From: Nymphaea colorata
Taxonomy: Eukaryota > Streptophyta > Magnoliopsida > Nymphaeales > Nymphaeaceae
DNA: 64,000 nucleotides
Assembly: GCF_008831285.2 (NCBI RefSeq)
Contig: NC_045148.1
Location: forward strand, 12,276,683-12,340,682
Direction of reading: 5' to 3'
Part shown: positions 12,301-22,319 of the stretch, in pieces
Layout: every line of letters begins with the position of its first letter
Numbering within the stretch: position 1 is the first letter of the stretch
The notes under the pieces: generated by a model
The model's input: only the letters and a program-made list of their open reading frames with translations
Databases searched by the model: none
Told to the model about the DNA's origin: nothing
Program-made: the position numbers and the translations under genes

Positions 12301-15300
12301 GACATAACAACTCTAACTGTCTTCATTTTTGCAACGGGAGCAAAGGTCTCCAAGTAATCAATCCCATATTTGTGGCTGAACCCCTTGGCCACAAGACGAG
12401 CTTTGTATCTTTCAACACTTCCATCTGGTTTGTACTTGATAGTATACACCCACTTAGATCCAACCAAGTGAGCCGCCTCAGGAATCTTCACAACTTCCCA
12501 CGTCATGTTTCTTCTCAAGGCTTCCATTTCTTCTTTCATAGCATCAGTCCACTTGGAATCACTTTGAGCTTGAGCAATAGACGTGGGAATCACAGCCAAA
12601 TAAAGAGAAGATACAAAACACTTGTAATCCTTGCCAAGTCTGGAATAAGATACAAAATTACTAATCGGGTGTTGAGTACATGACCTGACACCCTTTCTCA
12701 GGGCAATGGGAAGATCTTCATTTTTCTTTTCAACCTCATCTTGAGTCTTCGAGGTAGGACTTGGTTCATCCAGAGAAGGAATGACATTGGGATTGGAAGT
12801 AGATCTCGCACAAGTCACCTCCTCTGTCCGAGCACCTCGTCTGGAGTAGACCTGTCCAAACAACCGCTGGCCTTCCTTCTCAGTTCAAGGGTCACACCCT
12901 TTCTCCCTCTCATGCTCATAATCAACTGTAAGAGGTTCAGCTTTCCTGTAGTCCAAAAAATCTGTAAATTGAATCTCCTGACCCTGAGAATACTCTTTCC
13001 TGACCACAGACTTCTCCCACTGAAGAGGATTCTCACCGAAGTAAGAGGCATGTTCCAAGAAGGTAACATCCCGTGTAACATAAACTCGACCAGTGGTGGG
13101 ATCAAAACATCTGTATCCTTTCTGAGTAGGGGAATACCCAACAAACACACATTTGATAGACTGGGTATCAAGTTTCTTAACATTGGGACTGTGATTATGA
13201 ATAAAACACACAACCAAAAACACGAGGAGGTAGAAGAAACGGTTGACGACTTCCAGGCAGTAACGAATGGGGAGTCCGACCATTCAGCACACAACTGGGC
13301 ATGCGGTTGATGAGATACGCACTAGTAAGAACTGCATCACCCCAATAGTGTTTGGGAAGATTTCTCTGAAACAGAAGGGCCCTGGTAACATTAAGGAGTT
13401 GCGATTTTTCCTTTCAGCCACCCCATTTTGTGGGGGAGTATAACTACAAGACGTCTCATGTACAATCCCTCTTTGTCGAAGAAAATCCTCAACAGACTGA
13501 CACATATATTCACGGGCATTATCAGACCGGAAGGTTTTAATAGTGCCACCATATTGAGTATGCTCAAGGAGAATGAAGGTTTCTATGACATGAAGAACCT
13601 CACTGCGATCTTTTAACAAGTACACAAAGGTGGTCCGAGAGAAATCATCAATAAAGGTTATAAAATATTGAAAACCTTGACGGGTAGGAATTCCCGAAGG
13701 CCCCCACACATCCGAGTGAACCAAGAAAAAAGCTTCATTAATACAACTAGTTGAAATGGGGTACGAAGCCCTCACATGTTTGGCAAACTGACAAACATCA
13801 CAGGAAATCAAAGACAAATTCAGAGGGGAACACAAATCTGGAAACAACTGTTTCAAAATCCCAAAAGGTAAATGCCCAAGGCGTTCATGCCAGTACAAGA
13901 AGAACTGAAGACAATCTTCTCTTCGCTTTTCTGTGTTGCTGATCGCTGTCAACAGATCTATGGCCACGCGTATGGGAAGACGATATAGGCCATCAGACGC
14001 CAAACCAATCCCAATCCTCTTCTCTGTCACCAAGTCCTGCAAAACACAACGATTGGCAGAAAAAATGAGTTCACAATTCAGCTCTTTAGTAAGTTTACTA
14101 ACTGACAAAAGATTTAAGGGAAACTGAGGCACATGTAATGCTCCCCGCACATGAAATTTGTCCAACAAGGACAGAGTCCCTTTGCCTGCCACAGAGGTAG
14201 AAGAACCATCTGCGAGAGATACTTGTTCCCTTCTTGAAGATAACTTATACTCATAAAACAACTTAGGGTTACCTGTCATGTGGTGAGTAGCACCACTATT
14301 CACAATCCATTCCCCCACAGAAAAGTTACCTGTATCACCAACAACTGCAAGTGCATGATTAGCCTTTGTCTCATCAGATGTCTCGACCTGGTTGACATCG
14401 ATCCGGCCCAAGTAAGCCCTCAGTTCACAAAGCTGGTCAGCAGAAATGGAGACCTTTTCTCCACTAGATTTAGGCACCTCAGACACAAGCGTCTTCCCAA
14501 TAGAAGACATCCCTTTGTTCCCCTTCTTTTCTGGATGAAGATCCCAACAATAATCCACGGTATGACCAGTCTTCTTGCAGTGAGTGCATCTGCGAAGAGA
14601 TCTAATATTGCCTCCAGGACCACGACTCACAGGAGCGGATCTCTCATGACAGGGCATGAGATCCCTCTTGCCCTCAGTAGTAACCAGCCTCCTCTGTTCT
14701 TCAGCTTCAATACAGGAGTACACATCTTCCATACTGGGCACCTCTTCAGAATTCAGAATCTGGCTTCTAACACCTTCAAACTCATCATTCAAACCGGCCA
14801 AAAAAAGAAACACCCTCTTTTCCCATTCCTTAGCAACATAAAGTGCCTGATCCTGGGGACAATACCAAGGAATATCAGAATGATAGTCAAACTCGTCCCA
14901 CTTGGCTTTCAAAGCTCCATAGTAATCTGCGACAGAAGAGTTCTCTTGTCGAAGTCCATAGACAGTCTTCATTACGTGGTAAGTTCGAATAGCAGTTTTC
15001 TTCTGGCCATACATTTGCTCTAAAATCACCCACATGTCTCTTGCAGTCTTCTTCCGAAGAATAAGGGGTTGAAGATTAGCGGAAACAGAGTTGACAATCC
15101 AAGTTTTCACTTGATTATCCTCAAGAAACCAAGTGTCCCACAGTTGTCCTTGCCGGTTCAGGGTTCCTTCCATCGATATAGGCAATCCGACCACGACCAG
15201 CAATCCCCATAGTCATAGCGGCCGACCACGTGAAATAGTTCTCCTTTGTGAGACGAAGAGTAATGACCTGAACGGGAACATTCTCAGATCTATAAGCCCC

Positions 15301-18300
15301 GATTTCAGTTTGAATGGTGTTGACGGTCGACGAGGAAGAAACTGCCATAATCTCAGACCAGGCCGACAAAGGGCACGAGCGACGGTAAAACAAGAGAAGC
15401 ACTAGCGACAACGAAGGGACGGGAGCAGCGTAGACCCAGAGGGCGATGGTGCAGAGGACGACGGCAGGGAGCAGGGCGCGCGACGGCGCGACAGCAAGGG
15501 CGGTGACAACAGCGTCGTCGGACGACGCAGCAGAAAGGTAACGGCGTCGTACACGGCGGCGACGGTGACAGCAGCGGCGGCGGGTGAAGAAAACTCCACG
15601 ATCACCAAAAAAGTCCCAATCTCGTGGGCTCTGATACCATGTAGAAACACGAGCACAGAGAAAGAGAATACGAGGAACACGATGTAACGTGGAAAAACCC
15701 TCAACAAGAGGAAAAAAACCACGGATGAGGAGGAACTGGTTGCCCACTAGCCGCCAGACTCTCTCTCTCTTAAGATTTCATTACCCATAAGGATTAGGGT
15801 TACACGACTTAAGTAATGCCCAACAAGGGCTACAAGATGGATCGGGTATGGATCTGGACCCGGTCCCGAGACCCGTCTAACATACTTCAACAATATGCAT
15901 TGGTGGTTATGTGATCACCACTGTAAAATTGGTGAATAAATGACTTGGTTGTGAATGGGATTAGACTACTATCAACAGGTCAAGTACTTGACCTGACATC
16001 TACTTGATTAGTTGTCCACCCCTATAGAGTACAGAAATAGGTAAGGTTATCTGAACGTCATTTCTATCATATGTTCCCATTTTTATAACCTTTATCAACT
16101 TGTCATTATTTTGCAGCAAGTACTTTTTTTTTTGCATGTCTGCTCTCTCTTTCACCACACACAGACACACACAACATGGCAGTGCATGTATTTGTTGGTA
16201 CTTAGATGATCCACTAGGCATGCACGTCCTACTTCAATACGACATGATTCACACTCCCAAGGGATAATTCATGAGCATAGAAATCACACATGTACAGCAT
16301 ACCCTCCGTCTTTCTATCACTGTTATCAGTACCAAATTTCAGTGTATCGGCCTTTATTGGCTGATAAACGTCATCACCTATGTAACTGAATGGTTTTAGA
16401 AAGTTGACGTCAGACACATGTATCGGCCTATTTAGTCAGTAGCAGAGATTTGTAGCTCTTATTACTTGTGTTGTCTTGTCGTATAAAGTTTGGCTTTACA
16501 TTTAATCCAAATGAGGGCATGCCCAAGGGTCTGCAGGCTGCCATTATGCTGTGAGAGAATCTCCTTTCCACTCTTCTTGTTCACAGGTGAACAACTTTGG
16601 GCATTGATCTGATTGCTGTCAATATGTAACACCTACTTTTGGTTGCCTTTCCTCCTTCCCTTGCAACAGCTTGAAGTTAGCGTAAATACAGATATTTTTT
16701 GCTGTTATGTTTTTTGTCCAGTTGCACATTAGGTTTGGTTCACCTTTCCATTCCTATGTATTGTGTTTGCTGTCATTCCTTTCTTGAAGTATTTCCATTT
16801 CTCTATCGGCAAAATTGAGAATCTTCTTTTTGTTGGTAGCTTTGAAGATGGATTCAAGTCTTCAGCTTCATATCTTTAATGTGTTTTCTGTTGTAAATGT
16901 CAACTGAACAAGTAAACAGTTTCAAGATTCCTGCCTTCTTTTTCTTTGCTTTTGCTAAATGCAACGATCTGCTACTGAAAATTGAATTGCATGCCATCTT
17001 CTTCTGGGTAAGTACAATCTTCGGCATTCAATAGGATGTGTTTCTCAATGGCTTAGGTTTCCTTTTTGCTGTCATTAAGGTATGCCCTATAACTTGTTAT
17101 AATTTACATGCATATTTTCTGTTTTGAATATATCAAACTTCGATGGTTGAACCTTCTACCTTGTTTATACATGGTGGAAAGCTCTTTTACAGCTAGCACA
17201 ACATCAAAATCTTGAGAATGACATGATCTGTGAACTCTGTTTCTATGTATGATAGGCATGATTTGCATTTTTCAGATCAGTCGTGATTGTCAAGAGCTTG
17301 AACCTTTGATTGGTGAGCAGCTGGCTTCTCTTCTCTATCTTGAGCCAGATAGTGAACTGATGGTGCATTTCTTGTTCCTTGACTCTAGTAATTTTATGTT
17401 TATTCAACAAATCAATTTGTGGCCTATGTAACATCCATTACTTTCAGGCCATTGCAGTTGCAGCAGAGACGAAGCGGGAGGAGGAAAAGACTAAGGGAGT
17501 CAGTACAGTGGATGGCATGGAAAATCCTGACATTGTTCCTTTTGAGGAGAACGAGGAAGAAGAGGAAGAGGAGAGTGACGAAGAAGAAGAGAGTTCAGGC
17601 CATTCTCTTGGTGTGATGCAAGCTAGGGGTAGGGGAGAGGAGGACCTGTTTGGCCTCCAACTCTGTTGGCTCGTGGAGGAAGGTCAGTGGCTGGAATGAA
17701 TCCCATGGGTTATCCTCCATTCATGATGGGTCCAGATGCCTTCGGTTATGGGACAGTTCCAACTGATGGGTTCTCAATACCTGACGTCTTTGCTGTTGCA
17801 CCTCGCCCTTTTGGCCCTTTTGCTGCACCAAGGTTTCCTGGTGACTTCTCTGGTTTGGGTCAATCTTCTGGGATGAGCTTTCCTATGGAGGCAGGTGGCC
17901 CAACATCTGGGATGGTTTTTCATGGCCGACCACCACAGGCTGGTGCAATGTTCCAGCCCAGTGGAGTCAGCATGATGATGGGTGCTGCTCGGGGTTCATT
18001 TATGGGTGGGCTTGGCATCCCACCTCGGGTTGGCAGGCCAATCAGAATGCCCTTCCGTGCACCTCCCCCACCTCTTCCACACGGAAGCAGTGGGCAGGGT
18101 AAGAGGGATCAGAGGCGGTCTGTGACTGACAGGAGTAGTGGTGGAGACAGATTCCCACCAGGTCAAGAGCAGAGTAGAGCTCCCGATACATCAAGCCCGG
18201 TCAATGGAATTGAACCAGAGCCAAGATATGGTCCACCTTTGAAAGGGCAGTTCCAGGACAGTTTTGGAGTATCCAATAACTTCAGACATGACGATAGTGA

Positions 18301-18418
18301 GAGTGAAGACGAGGCACCTCGTAGGTCGAGGCATGGTGAAGGCAAGAAGAAGCGCCGAGATTCTGGAGGTGGTGACACATCAGGAGCGCAGTGGGACATG
18401 ACAGCCACTGATCAGTAA
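4271..18418 (+). CDS. CPSF30: CPSF30-L: 30-kDa cleavage/polyadenylation factor with YTH domain (3' part of the gene)
   Basis: Five exons are placed by homology and GT-AG borders: 4271-4433, 4796-4903, 6321-6389, 17276-17362 and 17448-18418. The first starts in phase (AG+G gives Arg) and all later junctions are phase 0. The product matches the YTH half of plant CPSF30-L, a subunit of the nuclear pre-mRNA 3'-end processing complex that reads N6-methyladenosine and affects poly(A) site choice. Motifs are [54 protein letters not shown] and [18 protein letters not shown]; the Trp of GIWATQ and of GGWKYAH correspond to aromatic-cage positions. The CCCH zinc-finger exons are off the left edge. The intron before exon 4 carries nested copia and hAT elements. 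The last exon has an apparent frameshift near 17635. Family identity is very secure. Confidence 0.93.
4563..4593. repeat. (TA)n(CA)n microsatellite in CPSF30 intron
   Basis: About 12 TA dinucleotides followed by a short ACACACAC run, in the intron between the first two visible YTH exons. Confidence 0.9.
5031..5093. repeat. compound (TA)n(GA)n microsatellite
   Basis: A TA run changes directly into a GA run of about 15 units. It produces the artificial Ile-Tyr/Arg-Glu ORFs seen in translation and lies in the intron between visible exons 2 and 3 of CPSF30. Confidence 0.9.
5639..5663. repeat. (CA)n microsatellite
   Basis: About 12 AC/CA repeats inside the same CPSF30 intron. Confidence 0.85.
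7320..7563 (-). repeat. 3' LTR of copia-1
   Basis: 244 bp with the same termini as the 5' LTR. It is preceded on the plus strand by ATATG (7315-7319), identical to the repeat beyond the other LTR. The polypurine tract lies at 7564-7575. Confidence 0.95.
7567..8493 (-). pseudogene. copia-1 reverse transcriptase C-terminal part and RNase H
   Basis: Resumes on the far side of the hAT with [51 protein letters not shown] and the RNase H start YSDADWAG. Near 7935 about eight codons and the reading frame are lost. After this come the [22 protein letters not shown] and [16 protein letters not shown] motifs. The frame ends close to the polypurine tract. Together with 12004-12863 it forms one RT-RNase H split by the transposon. 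Confidence 0.92.
8505..8666. promoter_or_regulatory. Subterminal palindrome array of the hAT element (likely transposase-binding sites)
   Basis: The perfect 14-bp palindrome GTATCGTACGATAC occurs four times, at 8505-8518, 8603-8616, 8624-8637 and 8653-8666, with additional half-sites (CGTATCG, CGATACG) between them. The 3' subterminal region (about 11911-11981) has direct TACGATACG half-sites instead. By analogy with subterminal transposase-binding repeats of Ac/Ds-type elements these are probably bound by the BED zinc finger; this role is inferred. Confidence 0.7.
9029..11561 (+). CDS. hAT transposase (BED zinc finger, DUF659, hAT dimerisation domain)
   Basis: Three exons 9029-10880, 10971-11175 and 11273-11561 with GT-AG introns of 90 and 97 nt join in frame to 781 codons plus stop. 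The order is: an N-terminal BED-type zinc finger (residues about 5-45, CGFC...HH), an acidic stretch, an Arg-rich stretch, DUF659/RNase H-like core, and a C-terminal hAT dimerisation domain. Candidate catalytic residues are Asp279 (SDGWTD), Asp340 (FITDNAAN) and Glu649 (SGCERNWS), with the hAT CxxH signature CATHCVNL in between. The tail ends in a long Asp/Glu run. An upstream 5' UTR intron is likely (donor CGTAAG/GTATGA near 8908, acceptor near 9026). No stop or frameshift is seen. It would cut and paste this element and related non-autonomous copies. Confidence 0.93.
12004..12863 (-). pseudogene. copia-1 reverse transcriptase, N-terminal part
   Basis: Minus-strand frame with [69 protein letters not shown] and [14 protein letters not shown], the conserved start of copia RT. 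A frameshift near 12063 throws the frame off just before the YVDDMIVTG catalytic motif, which is present in the adjacent frame at about 12010-12035. The hAT insertion follows directly at 11996-12003. Confidence 0.93.
12885..15348 (-). pseudogene. copia-1 gag, protease and integrase
   Basis: Gag starts with ATG at 15346-15348 ([13 protein letters not shown]). A frameshift near 15145 moves the frame, after which gag continues ([17 protein letters not shown]). A CCHC zinc knuckle ([14 protein letters not shown]) lies at about 14550-14592. The protease motif near 14300 reads [12 protein letters not shown], so the catalytic Asp is Asn. WHERLGH (about 13890) marks the pre-integrase domain, followed by the integrase core with [17 protein letters not shown] and [11 protein letters not shown]. 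Further frameshifts occur near 13400 and 13210, and an in-frame TGA lies at 12885-12887, just before the RT part. No functional polyprotein can be made from this copy as read. Confidence 0.93.
15624..15639 (-). promoter_or_regulatory. Primer-binding site of copia-1 (initiator-Met tRNA)
   Basis: TGGTATCAGAGCCCAC on the minus strand, immediately next to the 5' LTR. It is complementary to the 3' end of plant initiator methionine tRNA, the usual primer of copia elements. Confidence 0.93.
15640..15892 (-). repeat. 5' LTR of copia-1
   Basis: 253 bp, beginning TGTTGAAG and ending TTTCTACA on the element strand. Aligned to the 3' LTR by eye it differs by three substitutions, one CT unit and an 11-bp insertion near 15853, which indicates a recent insertion. 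It is followed on the plus strand by the target repeat ATATG. Confidence 0.95.
17276..18418 (+). CDS. CPSF30: CPSF30-L last two exons with apparent frameshift
   Basis: Exon 17276-17362 ([22 protein letters not shown], the end of the YTH domain) has acceptor TTTCAG and donor ATG/GTGCAT. Exon 17448-18418 continues [13 protein letters not shown], a Glu-rich acidic run, then a Gly/Pro/Met-rich tail ending in [17 protein letters not shown] and a stop at 18416-18418. In the exon frame translation ends at a TGA at 17697-17699. The conserved tail ([12 protein letters not shown], then [12 protein letters not shown]) is read one frame over, so one base seems missing in the G/A-rich stretch 17625-17645. 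Either this allele has a shortened tail, or the base call is wrong. The tail is otherwise conserved and free of stops, which favours a very recent change or an error. Confidence 0.88.
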
Positions 18419-18540
18419 AGCTAAGTTAGAGTATCTAGCATGGCCTTTCTTAAATGAACCAAGCCTTGCCAGATTTGGTCCCGCTTTTGTCTAGTAAGAG
18501 GGGTCTTGTGGGTTTCTCTCTGTTTATACACTTTTTTTTC
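18419..18540 (+). other. CPSF30 3' UTR start
   Basis: Directly follows the stop codon; T-rich, no gene. The exact poly(A) site is not determined. The transcript may extend into the duplicated segment behind it. Confidence 0.4.
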
Positions 18541-18910
18541 TTTTTTTTTCTTGGCAGTTAGAATTCCATTGTGCTCATGAGGAGGGAGTTTCACTCCTCG
18601 ATATTGAAGATTCCAGAAGGCTTTGTAAATTAAGGAACAAGCATCTTACATGATGCCAATTTTCAAGGGGAAGCAGCTCTTTCCCAAATTCCTTCTCATC
18701 TTCAGTGGACTGTTAAAGAGGAAGCAGCTCTTTTTTTTTCTTGGCGGTTAGAATTCCATTGTGCTCATGAGGAGGGAGTTTCACTCCTCGATATTGAAGA
18801 TTCCAGAAGGCTTTGTAAATTAAGGAACAAGCATCTTACATGATGCCAATTTTCAAGGGGAAGCAGCTCTTTCCCAAATTCCTTCTCATCTTCAGTGGAC
18901 TGTTAAAGAG
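18541..18910. repeat. 190-bp tandem duplication downstream of CPSF30
   Basis: The segment starting TTTTTTTTTCTTGGC at 18541 is repeated from 18731 to 18910 almost without change; one A/G difference was seen (GGCAGTT/GGCGGTT). The two copies are joined by a short GAAGCAGCTC link that also occurs inside the unit. It lies in or just behind the 3' UTR. Confidence 0.93.
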
Positions 18911-20439
18911 GTGGCTTTACCAGTATCTGGCAAATGCACAATATCCCAATCTCATCAGTGAGCAAACATTAGCATCTGTTAGCTGAAAGCTAACTTAGAT
19001 TGAATGCGGTGGAACTCGTTCTTTTTTTACCATATCTGACTAGAGCACATTTATTGTGTTGAACGCTGTCCTTTTTGTAGACTTGAGGGGGTTTCGCGTG
19101 GTGGGGAGAGGACCATGGTCGTTTAGTTGTTGTAATTTAGCACTGGTTGTCATGGCTTTGGTCCGCCGAATCTTGGTCTGTTTCTTGTGGTTGGTCGGTA
19201 CAAAATCCAGTTGCATCAAGCAGTTTAAGACCTTTTCCATTTCATTCAGTTGCAGAGTAGAATATAATAATAAAAATCTTGAACATTTGCATCCTAACAA
19301 GGTGAACTTTTGGCAAGTCTGATTATGATACCTTATCTGTTACTTTTATGCATACATATCTTGGTTTTTCTGAATAAAGTAATCCTTTAATGAAGTCTAA
19401 TGTATTCTTCTCCTTTGCTGATAAAAGCATGATTTGTAGTGAATATTTGGTATTGTTTTTAAACATTTTTCAACTATAGTTAGTGCTTCATCATGGTTAA
19501 ATACATACCAGATTATTACAGCCATTCTTAATGAAAACTAGTTTACGGTTATTCCTCAGAGTGCCCTAGTTGAAACCCATCTTTTGGGTATGTGTTTTAA
19601 GAAAGGAATAGATATCTAGGTTGGCATCTCCCCTGACAGACGGAAACAGGTTTGGGTTTCCTGTTACCCACGATTTTCGATTTAAAAACTTAATCATGTT
19701 ATGTAAGGGTTCTAAAATAAATACTTACAATATTTTTTGGCCTGTAAAGTTTAACCTAAACAACTGATTAGACTTCGTATCTTCTTAACGCATGAAAACG
19801 ACATGTATTTGGTTAGCTTGATAAAAGTGACTCGAGAATGCAAGTTTCGGCTATCGTGCCACGCACCACAATTTGGAAAGTAATCTTTGTCAACGATAAA
19901 GTTGTCAGGGCAGCTTACTGGCTGTTAACCTCAGAGATTGTTTTGCAACGGTTGCCAAAAGGATAAGAATTGCAATGCGATTTGAACTAAATTTATGGAT
20001 GTAGCCATCGAACCCCTGATGGAAGAGAAAACTCGGTGCTTATCCTTTCTTCTGTACGCTGTTCTAACTTTACTTCAGACACGAGATGTCCATAACCATC
20101 TAATAAGTAGCCTATGAAGGTAAGCATGCAGACAATATTCCCCAGGAATGAGATGTCCATAATCCATATCCATAGCATATCTCACAACCGTATGTGAAAT
20201 CAAAGACTTTTCATGCTAACCTTACAAACCGACCTGTATATGATTGTCCCATTATTTCACATTAAAAATGAATTCTGGTACCTCAAAGCTGCCCTTCTTT
20301 GACGAGTGGGTGGACTCCCAGATTTCATTACCTAAAGGTAACTACACTTCTAAACATATCTAGCTGCATGCACCTCCTGAAACGCTTTATCTTGAAAATC
20401 ATTTTCCATTGAGTTCATATTTGGGGCATTACATGCCAG
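18911..20439. other. intergenic, nothing recognised
   Basis: No conserved coding sequence, repeat end or RNA gene was recognised. Short ORFs on both strands overlap one another and look random. Confidence 0.5.
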
Positions 20440-22319
20440 GGCTAGTGGTAGAGTCACATGTGGACTGATATTGGAGATTGCCCACATCAAGCAACAAAAA
20501 TCACCTTATTTAAAACCTTTTTAACTTCACCTTATATATGGGTGCCCCTTAAAACTTAAATTTTAAATGTCTAGTGCCCTTTAGCTGGAAAGTCTTGGCT
20601 CCACCTGTCACACCCAACCCTTTGACCCTCAAATATTTTTTTTTTATTGTTAAAACATAAAACGTTGAGGTGCGACGACACAATGATTCAAAAAGAAAGA
20701 AGCTATGCAAAACAAAGACGATGGTGCAACTTTCCATTATATGATAAATTCAGTTTGTATAAAATTACATCATATTTCTTAATAATACATATGACAAAAA
20801 TGCTTCAAAACCACAACATTGATATCTAACAAAAACAAGATATCAATGAGACCAAAACATGACGTGCCGGCACTACAATAGACTCAAAATCTTTTCAGTA
20901 GGATGTGAGTTCAGCCATCTGATCAACTTGCTGCCCTGGGTCCATCAAAACTTGAAAAAGTAAACAACAGAAGGGTTAGAATTCGTAATATAACAACAAA
21001 CCAGATAAACCCCTAACCCTCCAAGGTAAGGGCTCAAATCTGGAATATAACAATTACGAAAGCAAGTCACTATCATGTCATTAAAGGACATGCAATCACA
21101 TGACTTGTCATGGAAGCCCCTCACATATACCACGACATGTAAATGCCACTCAGTTGCCACAATTAACACATTCAATGATCACATTCACTTCATGCATATT
21201 CACTTCCTTCACATACTCTTCATTCACATTCTTTTTATGTACAATAATTTCATTTATATTAACTTTAGTGAATTGACAGTTTCTGTGGGTGCAACACAGA
21301 CACATGCATACCATGGACAACTTACAATTGGGAGACAACCCTAGTGGTGGCCCGAAATGATATGAATCCATTCATGCTGTAGCGGTATAGCACTCACCTA
21401 TGGATGTGTGAATCCCAAGGAGAGTTGCTTAGGCTTCCCTAGGACACTCAGGTTAGGAAGGTGGGAGTCCAACGCTCCAAGCACATCACACAACAATATC
21501 CTAGAATTTTGCACTGCCTGCGCTTCGAGCAGGCGAGACCAATAGCAAAGGCAGGACATCTCTCAAATACATTGCCATAAACCACTGACCTTACATCTAT
21601 AATTCTTTCTTACTTATTTATTATGATAACACATTCATAAAATAACCGGCTAGCACATGAGGTTGGTTCATTTCACAAGTGCACTCATACATTCAAATGC
21701 CTCTACACCAGGGTTACACATATAGTCAACATTCTTAGCTAGCCATCATAATTTTATGGGTACAACTACCTTTTAAAGTCATTCAATTACATAATGCCTA
21801 CGACAATGCATATGAAACTTATTACAACATTCACATTAATCAAACACATCTTTCAAAACTTAAGTAGACCACAAAGAGTAGTTTTAATCTGTGATTGGCT
21901 CGTAGTTGTCCTATGTAATTATCATTCTAGGATGTTTTTTAATGCACAATCGGGATCGATGAGATAGTGACTCAACACCCCACCTCATCTGTCCTAAGTA
22001 ATTGCAATTGCTAGCATGCACATGCAATTGCATAGCAATTTTAAAAACAAAACAAATCTCATAACAATTCAATCACATACATGTATTCGTTCAATCACAA
22101 CACAATCATAGGATCCAACGATCCTGAAAGACACACATTCAAAAGTTGGCTCCAGCAGGGATTTGCCTGGAATGCCACCATACCTATCGCGTCGCCAAAA
22201 TACCCAAAATGCCTCGAGCTTCAAATCTTGTCGCTTAAGATCTAATCGACGTGCTGGTGTACCTGCAAACAAAGTCAAGAGATAATAAAATTTCTACTCG
22301 TTCCACTTTACAACCTATA
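20440..22319 (-). repeat. unclassified repeat-like DNA, possibly LTR-retrotransposon remnant
   Basis: No coding domain. Read on the minus strand the stretch contains GGGTTGGGTGTGACAGG (about 20605-20621), of a kind often seen near LTRs of plant gypsy elements, and a splice-like TTTGTTTGCAG/GTACACC border at about 22261. No paired LTR or target repeat was found, so this is a weak suggestion only. Confidence 0.25.

Larger units (their letters stand above)
7320..15892 (-). mobile_element. Complete but defective Ty1/copia LTR retrotransposon (copia-1), interrupted by a hAT element
   Basis: The minus-strand element has two LTRs (15640-15892 at its 5' end, 7320-7563 at its 3' end), both with TG...CA termini. 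A primer-binding site complementary to initiator-Met tRNA adjoins the 5' LTR, and an AACTTGAGGGGGAG polypurine tract adjoins the 3' LTR. The 5-bp direct repeat ATATG (7315-7319 and 15893-15897) marks the insertion site in a CPSF30 intron. Domain order gag, protease, integrase, RT, RNase H is that of copia. Several frameshifts, one stop and a protease Asp-to-Asn change make it non-functional. The hAT at 8494-11995 is a later insertion; without it the element is about 5.1 kb, a normal copia size. Confidence 0.95.

Noticed and set aside
14280-15023. 247-codon plus-strand ORF
   Set aside because: Antisense shadow of copia-1 gag/protease; the minus strand has clear domain motifs over the same bases.
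15624-15639. tRNA-like sequence
   Set aside because: Only the complement of the tRNA 3' end (primer-binding site); no cloverleaf or A/B boxes around it. The same holds for 47970-47983.
15402-15747. ORFs over the copia-1 leader and 5' LTR
   Set aside because: They cross the primer-binding site and LTR border; gag begins at 15348.
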